Of a DNA stretch of 64,000 bases, positions 59,146-64,000 are shown in pieces. The stretch is taken from assembly GCF_026162425.1 (NCBI RefSeq), contig NZ_JAOBQJ010000001.1:62001-126000 (forward strand), given 5' to 3'. Made by a program: the position numbers and the translations under genes. Position 1 is the first letter of the stretch. Each line of letters starts with the position of its first letter. The notes beneath the pieces were generated by a model. That model had not been told where the DNA came from. It ran no database searches and saw nothing but the letters and a program-made list of their open reading frames with translations. This DNA comes from Flexivirga meconopsidis (GTDB lineage Bacteria; Actinomycetota; Actinomycetes; Actinomycetales; Dermatophilaceae).

Positions 59146-59766
59146 ATGTCTCGTCGCGGCGCCATCCTCGAGCTCGCCGTCCTCGGCCTGTTGCACGACC
59201 AGCCGCTGCACGGTTATGAGTTGCGCAAGCAACTGTCCGGCGTGCTGGGCGCCTTCCGCGTCGTGTCGTTCGGCTCGCTCTACCCGTGCCTGCGCGGCCT
59301 GGTCGAGCGTGGCTGGATCACCGAGCGCGAGGGCGACTCCCCGGCCAGGCAAGGGCTGGCCGGCAAGGGCAAGCGCAGCAGGATCACCTACGAGCTGACC
59401 GCGGAGGGCAAGGAGCAGTTCCAGACGCTCATGGCCCAGACCGGCCCCGACTCGTGGGAGGACGAAAACTTCGACGTCCACTTCGCCTTCTTCGGTCAGG
59501 CCTCCTCGGATGTGCGGCTGCGCATCCTGGAGGGCCGCCGCAGCCGGCTGGAGGAGCGGCTCGACGTCGCCCGGGCCCAGTCCCGGGAGCGGCGCGAGCG
59601 CGCGGACAAATACACCGCCGAGTTGCACCGGCACGGTCTGGAGTCGACCGAGCGTGAGGTGCGCTGGCTGTCCGAGCTGATCGAGACCGAGCGATCGGCA
59701 TACAGCACCGACACACCAACCGGCTCGGCGCACAGCGCCCGAAAGCCGGCCACCGATAAGGAGTAA
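59146..59766 (+). CDS. PadR-family transcriptional regulator
   Basis: A 206-residue regulator: LELAVLGLLHDQPLHGYELRKQL (pieces) opens the winged helix, SLYPCLRGLVERGWI holds the recognition helix, and a long C-terminal coiled region (residues ~125-185) makes the dimer. The ATG at 59146 has GGGAGG seven bases upstream. It is three bases ahead of ino1, a pairing typical of actinobacteria, so it probably sets inositol synthesis for mycothiol and phosphatidylinositol. Confidence 0.93.
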   Translation: MSRRGAILELAVLGLLHDQPLHGYELRKQLSGVLGAFRVVSFGSLYPCLRGLVERGWITEREGDSPARQGLAGKGKRSRITYELTAEGKEQFQTLMAQTGPDSWEDENFDVHFAFFGQASSDVRLRILEGRRSRLEERLDVARAQSRERRERADKYTAELHRHGLESTEREVRWLSELIETERSAYSTDTPTGSAHSARKPATDKE

Positions 59767-59769
59767 GAC

Positions 59770-60861
59770 ATGGCAGAGATCCGCGTCGCGATCGTCGGCG
59801 TCGGCAACTGCGCGAGCTCGCTCGTGCAGGGCGTCGAGTACTACAAGGACGCTCCGGCAGACACCACGGTGCCGGGCCTGATGCACGTGAAGTTCGGCGA
59901 CTACCACGTGGGTGACGTCAACTTCGTCGCCGCGTTCGACGTCGACGACAAGAAGGTCGGCAAGGACCTCGCGGAGGCGATCAACTCCAGCGAGAACAAC
60001 ACCATCAAGATCACCGACGTGCCGACCACCGGCGTCGAGGTGCAGCGCGGCACCACCCTGGACGGGCTGGGCAAGTACTACCGGCTGACCATCGAGGAGT
60101 CGGCGGCCGAGCCGGTCGACGTCGTGCAGGTGCTGAAGGACGCACAGGTCGACGTGCTGGTGTCCTACCTGCCGGTGGGCTCGGAGGAGGCCGACAAGTT
60201 CTACGCGCAGTGCGCGATCGACGCGGGCGTGGCCTTCGTCAACGCGCTGCCGGTCTTCATCGCCTCCGACCCGGAGTGGGCCAAGAAGTTCGAGGACGCG
60301 GGCGTGCCGATCATCGGCGACGACATCAAGAGCCAGGTCGGCGCCACCATCACCCACCGCGTGATGGCCAAGCTGTTCGAGGACCGCGGTGTCGTGCTCG
60401 ACCGCACCTACCAGCTCAACGTCGGCGGCAACATGGACTTCAAGAACATGCTCGAGCGTGAGCGCCTGGAGTCCAAGAAGGTCTCCAAGACCCAGGCGGT
60501 CACCTCCAACCTGGAGGGTCCGCTCGCCGGCAAGGTCGACGACAAGAACGTGCACATCGGCCCGTCGGACTACGTCGCGTGGCTGGACGACCGCAAGTGG
60601 GCGTACGTGCGACTCGAGGGTCGCGCGTTCGGCGACGTGCCGCTGAACCTGGAGTACAAGCTCGAGGTCTGGGACTCCCCCAACTCGGCCGGCATCATCA
60701 TCGACGCCGTGCGCGCGGCGAAGATCGCCAAGGACCGCGGCATCGGCGGCCCGCTGCTGTCGGCGTCGTCCTACCTGATGAAGTCCCCGCCGGAGCAGCG
60801 TCGCGACGAAGTCGGTCGCGCCAAGCTCGAGGCGTTCATCACCGGCGAGGAAGCTCGCTGA
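59770..60861 (+). CDS. ino1: Inositol-3-phosphate synthase
   Basis: A 363-residue enzyme converting glucose 6-phosphate to 1L-myo-inositol 1-phosphate with bound NAD. The NAD motif is [17 protein letters not shown] (residues ~6-22). Other family blocks are [36 protein letters not shown] and [13 protein letters not shown]. The short actinobacterial form is present. The product feeds mycothiol and phosphatidylinositol. It shares a transcript with PadR and is followed by a terminator. Confidence 0.96.
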   Translation: MAEIRVAIVGVGNCASSLVQGVEYYKDAPADTTVPGLMHVKFGDYHVGDVNFVAAFDVDDKKVGKDLAEAINSSENNTIKITDVPTTGVEVQRGTTLDGLGKYYRLTIEESAAEPVDVVQVLKDAQVDVLVSYLPVGSEEADKFYAQCAIDAGVAFVNALPVFIASDPEWAKKFEDAGVPIIGDDIKSQVGATITHRVMAKLFEDRGVVLDRTYQLNVGGNMDFKNMLERERLESKKVSKTQAVTSNLEGPLAGKVDDKNVHIGPSDYVAWLDDRKWAYVRLEGRAFGDVPLNLEYKLEVWDSPNSAGIIIDAVRAAKIAKDRGIGGPLLSASSYLMKSPPEQRRDEVGRAKLEAFITGEEAR

Positions 60862-60879
60862 CGCCTCGTCATACCCGAG

Positions 60880-60925
60880 GAACACCGGCGCCGCTCCCCC
60901 GAGGAGTGGCGCCGGTGTTCTGTTG
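60880..60925 (+). terminator. Hairpin terminator of padR-ino1
   Basis: Perfect 13-bp arms GAACACCGGCGCC and its complement enclose a 15-base loop, followed by TGTTGT. It lies 18 bases after the ino1 stop and can serve the convergent gene as well. Confidence 0.88.
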
Positions 60926-60946
60926 TATGACGGGGCGAGCGCTCCT

Positions 60947-61591
60947 TTAGAGTTGCAACTCGCCCTGCTTGTTCTTCGTGCCGAACTTCTCGGTCAGGAA
61001 GCGATGGTTGGCCAGTAGCTGGTCGCTGCCGAGCCGGGCCGCGTGCCGCACGCGGGCTGCGGTCTCGCCGATCAGCAGGTCGAGCTGCTCGACCACGAGC
61101 TGGTGGCCGGTCTTGCCGTCCAGCACCGGCTCGGTGTCGGCGGCGCCGGGCGCGAGCGCCAGGTAGGAACGCACCGCCTGCGGGCCGAAGTCGGTGACCA
61201 ACTGCTCGACGTCGAAGATCTCCTTGGCGTCGGCGCCGCGGTCGCGCAGGTAGGTGAGAGCGGCGGTGCCGTCGCGGTCGAGCTGGAGGGCGCGGTCGCG
61301 CACGTCCCGCGGGAGGCGGGAGTCGTCGGCCAGCTGGGTCAGCGTCTCGGGCGCGGCCGGCTTTGCCAGGTCGACGCGCGGCCGGTCGTAGGTCGGGGCG
61401 TCCAGTTGCGCCGGCTCCCGGTGCCGCAGCCGACGCCCCGAGCAGCCGCCGGCCTTGAGGCCGCCGCCGAGGAAGATCGTCAGCAGCACCATCGGGAAGA
61501 CGAGCCACCCGCCGGTCATCGCCACCAGCACCCAGCCGATCGGGATCAGCATCCAGAGTGCGGACCGGTTGCTGCGCAGTAGCTGGATCAT
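60947..61591 (-). CDS. Membrane-anchored hypothetical protein
   Basis: A 214-residue protein. Two close hydrophobic segments (residues ~13-30 and ~31-46) are followed by a basic stretch and a soluble helical domain (residues ~80-214) with DRALQLDRDGTAALTYLRDRG and IFDVEQLVTDFGPQAV. The ATG at 61591 has GAGGAG upstream. No family is recognised with confidence. Confidence 0.65.
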   Translation of the reverse strand: MIQLLRSNRSALWMLIPIGWVLVAMTGGWLVFPMVLLTIFLGGGLKAGGCSGRRLRHREPAQLDAPTYDRPRVDLAKPAAPETLTQLADDSRLPRDVRDRALQLDRDGTAALTYLRDRGADAKEIFDVEQLVTDFGPQAVRSYLALAPGAADTEPVLDGKTGHQLVVEQLDLLIGETAARVRHAARLGSDQLLANHRFLTEKFGTKNKQGELQL

Positions 61592-61805
61592 GACGTGCTC
61601 CTCGTCCCCCGTCGGTCGCGGCATCTCCGCGTTGACCTCAACAGTAGGAATGCCCCGTCATACGCACCCGTGCCGAATGTCACGACCGGGGTATGACGGA
61701 TCGCGGGTGGGCGGCATCTCGGGCCGACCAGTACGCGCCACGTACAAGAAAAATCAACCGTTCGGGAGCGGCCTATCTCTCGGCTGCCGTAACTAGCCTT
61801 CTGGC

Positions 61806-62486
61806 ATGTATCAGGGGATAGGCAGGGGAATCGCGGCGTCACTTGCAGTCATCGGACTTGCGAGCCTGGCCGCGTGCTCAGGAAACAGCGTCTCCAGTAG
61901 CTCGTCGGAGTTCAGCAAGGCTGCTCCTTCGACGGTCACCGTTACCGCAAGTCCAACCGCCACATCCGCAGCCGGATCCGCCGCTGATCCGACCACCCAA
62001 AGCACCACGGAAGGCACCGAAACTCCCGCGGACTCTCAATCCCCGACGGGACCCATCACCGTGACCGGTGGCGAACGCACTCTGACGCTTGCCGACGTCT
62101 CCGGCCAGACGGACGCGTGGGCGGCCGGTAGCTTCACTCCGGCAGGGGCCTCCGCCCCACTGGACGGTGCGCTAAGGACCGAACTTTCGTGCGGCTCGAC
62201 AGCCCCGAATCTGCTCGAGTTTCGATTTCCACGAGCGCCGGGCACGCTCACTGTGCAAGCTGCTCAGGACGGTCAAGCCAGCAACTCCGACGACACTCTC
62301 AGCGTCGGGCTGATCGTCGACGGTAAGCCGCAACCGGCGAAGAACTTCGCTTTCAACCAGCAAGCTTCAGTGCAGACAAACCTCAGCGGCGTCACGGTCG
62401 TGAAGGTCGCCGTGACGGACGCGACCGACCCCTGCACGTACAACGGCAGTAGCGCGGCCCTGGTCGTCGTGAAGGTATCCAGTTGA
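61806..62486 (+). CDS. Lipoprotein of unknown function
   Basis: A 226-residue lipoprotein with lipobox LASLAAC (Cys near residue 24), a Ser/Thr/Pro-rich linker to about residue 80, then a compact beta-rich domain with a Cys pair (LSCGSTA and DPCTYNG). It resembles small secreted beta-sandwich proteins but no family is assigned. The TTG start of the next gene overlaps its stop (TTGA). Confidence 0.7.
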   Translation: MYQGIGRGIAASLAVIGLASLAACSGNSVSSSSSEFSKAAPSTVTVTASPTATSAAGSAADPTTQSTTEGTETPADSQSPTGPITVTGGERTLTLADVSGQTDAWAAGSFTPAGASAPLDGALRTELSCGSTAPNLLEFRFPRAPGTLTVQAAQDGQASNSDDTLSVGLIVDGKPQPAKNFAFNQQASVQTNLSGVTVVKVAVTDATDPCTYNGSSAALVVVKVSS

Positions 62487-63214
62487 GCGGCCCCGACTCG
62501 GGCGTTCGGGCCGCCTACATAGGCGGAGCGATCACCGTCGTCATTGCAGTCATCGGCTGGTTCGCCGCTCCGGTGATCGCTAACTGGGTCAACTCGATCG
62601 GTAAGAACTCGGGCGCCGCAGTTGAGCCGGGCAGCTCGGGGACATCGGCGGTAACCGAGTCGCAGCAGAAGACGAGCGTTCCCGAGGTCGGCACCGGGTG
62701 CGCAACTCGCGACGGAAAGAAAGTGAGCTGCGACTCTGACGGCAGCGGCCTGATATCGCCGGCGGCAGCCTGCACGCCCGGCGACTTCCTCAACTCGCGG
62801 GGAGTGGACACGACACTTCAGTTCAGACTGAAGGCCACGACCGCAAACCGCGAATGCATCATCTACAGCGCCGGGGCTACCGGAAACGACATCGCCGGAC
62901 TCAGCGCCACCGGCGTTCCTTCAGTTCTGCTGCAATGCGCCACGCAGCCGGACGGCAGCGGTTTCGTCGCGTGTGCGGTGCCCCACCGGATTGAATTCAC
63001 CACCGCGTGGGCCGATCGCGCCGTCAGGTCCGACGCCACCGCTCAATGCCAGGACCGCGCTCGGACCTACTCCGGGCAGACGCTCGACTCGGACGCGCTC
63101 AACGCGGTTGCGCTGGAATCCGGCAGCAAATATCGGTGCGCAATTCGAAGCCTGGTCCCCTTGACTGGCACCGTCTGGCATCTCAACGGCAAGCCGCTCC
63201 CCGCCGCGTCATAG
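62483..63214 (+). CDS. Membrane-anchored extracellular protein of unknown function
   Basis: A 243-residue protein. A single N-terminal helix (AAYIGGAITVVIAVIGWFAA, residues ~10-29) anchors it. The external domain contains eight or more cysteines (CATRDGKKVSC, AACTPGDF, RECIIY, LLQCATQ, VACAVPHR, AQCQDRA, YRCAIR), a set suited to disulfides. It is translationally coupled to the lipoprotein gene, so they may form one surface assembly. Confidence 0.65.
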   Translation: MSGPDSGVRAAYIGGAITVVIAVIGWFAAPVIANWVNSIGKNSGAAVEPGSSGTSAVTESQQKTSVPEVGTGCATRDGKKVSCDSDGSGLISPAAACTPGDFLNSRGVDTTLQFRLKATTANRECIIYSAGATGNDIAGLSATGVPSVLLQCATQPDGSGFVACAVPHRIEFTTAWADRAVRSDATAQCQDRARTYSGQTLDSDALNAVALESGSKYRCAIRSLVPLTGTVWHLNGKPLPAAS

Positions 63215-63274
63215 CGCGCGCCAACCCTGACGGTCCGAGTGCGAAGGGGTGGCGGGACCTGCGAAGCTTCGGCG

Positions 63275-63757
63275 ATGTCGTCCGCGATCGAACGTGCCCG
63301 AGCCGATCTGGAAGCACGACGGCTCTGGAAGGCGCGAGACAGGTTGGTCGGCCTGCTGCTCCAACGCCAGGACGACGAAGTCCTCGACCTGCTCGCCAGC
63401 GTCTACCACCGCATGGGTGACCTGCCGGCCGCGGGTGCGCTTTGGTTCGTCACCGGACGCGACGACGACGAGGCACACGAAGCGGGCGCCGCGTGGCGGC
63501 AGCGGTATGGCGGTCCGCACGCGCAGTGGCACAGCATCCCGCCGCCGGTCCGCGCTGCGGTCGATCGGCGCCACCTGGCACAACTGCGGTCGGCAGCCCG
63601 GCAGGATGCCGGCCCGGGGAAGCAGCTGGGCAAGGACATCGTGCTCTCCGAAGGCGGCCACAGATGGGGCGCAGCGGGCTGCCTGCTGCTCGTCACCCTC
63701 GTCGTGGCGCTGATGCTCGTCGGGGCGTTCACCATCTCGCAGTGGATCCTCCAGTGA
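63275..63757 (+). CDS. DUF6584 family membrane protein
   Basis: A 160-residue protein. The N-terminal helical repeat IERARADLEARRLWKARDRL with VGLLLQRQDDEVLDLLASVY fits the DUF6584 family, and one membrane helix lies near the C-terminus (LLLVTLVVALMLVGAFTIS). The ATG at 63275 begins the conserved block. Function unknown. Confidence 0.7.
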   Translation: MSSAIERARADLEARRLWKARDRLVGLLLQRQDDEVLDLLASVYHRMGDLPAAGALWFVTGRDDDEAHEAGAAWRQRYGGPHAQWHSIPPPVRAAVDRRHLAQLRSAARQDAGPGKQLGKDIVLSEGGHRWGAAGCLLLVTLVVALMLVGAFTISQWILQ

Positions 63758-63762
63758 GCGTG

Positions 63763-63835
63763 CGACCCCGAGTGACGTCCGCACCAACGAGTGACGTCGC
63801 TGCACGGACGTCAGTCATTGCGACGGACGTCAGTG
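63763..63835. repeat. Cluster of short intergenic repeats, unit GAGTGACGTCC
   Basis: Two direct copies (GAGTGACGTCC, then GAGTGACGTCG) are followed by two inverted copies (GGACGTCAGTC and GGACGTCAGTG). The array lies between the convergent DUF6584 and TetR-like genes. Confidence 0.7.
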
Positions 63836-63848
63836 GGCGGGCGGCGGG

Positions 63849-64000
63849 CTACTTCGCCTCGCGCGTGCCCGGCGCTCCGAAACGCAGGCCGTCATACACC
63901 AGGTCGACGACCGCGAGGGAGGTCTCCTGGCCCTCGGTGCTGCCCGAGGCGCCCAGGCAGATGCCGCCGAGCGCGCGGGTGAGCTCTTCGGGGGTGGCGT
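63849..64000 (-). CDS. Probable TetR-family regulator, C-terminal fragment (5' end outside window)
   Basis: About 50 codons run from the window edge to a TAG at 63849-63851: TPEELTRALGGICLGASGST, then QETSLAVVDLVYDGLRFGAPG. The pattern of an amphipathic helix with LGG-I-LGA and a closing LVYDGLRF is that of a TetR C-terminal domain. The DNA-binding half is outside the window, so this is tentative. Confidence 0.5.
   Translation of the reverse strand, partial: ATPEELTRALGGICLGASGSTEGQETSLAVVDLVYDGLRFGAPGTREAK

Noticed and set aside
59038-60885. Long minus-strand frame opposite padR and ino1
   Set aside because: Shadow of two well-recognised genes; composition is Val/Leu/Arg/His-rich as expected for antisense of high-GC coding DNA.

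Overview
This is high-GC actinobacterial chromosome. The mycothiol-dependent (MDMPI-type) enzyme, the Asp23/DUF2273/AmaP locus with its ECF sigma factor, inositol-3-phosphate synthase, a DUF6318 lipoprotein and the gene order rpsF-ssb-rpsR-rplI near an intein-split dnaB all point to a Micrococcales-type organism, perhaps Dermacoccaceae or Intrasporangiaceae (family is inference). Host DNA is GC-rich and studded with the heptamer GTATGAC/GTCATAC. The stretch 23.5-44.1 kb is visibly less GC-rich in large parts and is foreign.

Layout. 0-23.4 kb is host DNA: a UvrD/Rep helicase C-terminus, a Gre-like factor, a MarR divergon, a cobalamin riboswitch with a BtuFCD-type importer and a ferredoxin-domain protein, an orphan immunity-like protein, an enoyl-CoA hydratase, an ECF sigma factor divergent from a seven-gene Asp23 envelope-stress operon, an M23 peptidase, two APH-type phosphotransferases, an MFS/ArsR divergon over a 38-bp perfect palindrome, an SDR, a class A beta-lactamase, and two small operons with wHTH/ArsR regulators.

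23,536-44,130 is a 20,595-bp Tn7-like transposon that can be bounded to the base. It has 22-bp terminal inverted repeats (20 of 22 identical, starting TGTCGAGATGCAG) and a 5-bp target duplication, CCATT, on both sides. The tns operon (tnsA, tnsB, tnsC, a second TniQ-like protein, TniQ, a winged-helix protein, and one more protein) reads inward from the right end. The cargo is a four-gene restriction-like defence operon: C5 cytosine methyltransferase, DUF262 protein, Z1-domain ATPase and DUF4420 PD-(D/E)XK protein. At the left end lies a two-gene module of unknown function. The right end sits about 75 bp beyond the stop codon of dnaB, the same geometry as Tn7 at glmS, so the dnaB 3' end is a candidate attachment site. 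A second, isolated copy of the terminal 13-mer lies between the element and dnaB.

44.2-64 kb is host DNA: dnaB with a 413-residue class 3 intein in its P-loop and a cluster of DnaA-box-like 9-mers upstream, a secreted PKD-like protein and DUF6318 lipoprotein, two NlpC/P60 hydrolases whose upstream regions share GTCACA direct repeats (candidate MtrA boxes), a MATE exporter, the rplI-rpsR-ssb-rpsF cluster, a GT87 mannosyltransferase-like protein, a class A PBP, a PadR-ino1 operon behind a clear PadR operator, and several envelope proteins of unknown function. The window ends in the C-terminus of a probable TetR regulator.

No rRNA, tRNA or CRISPR array was found.
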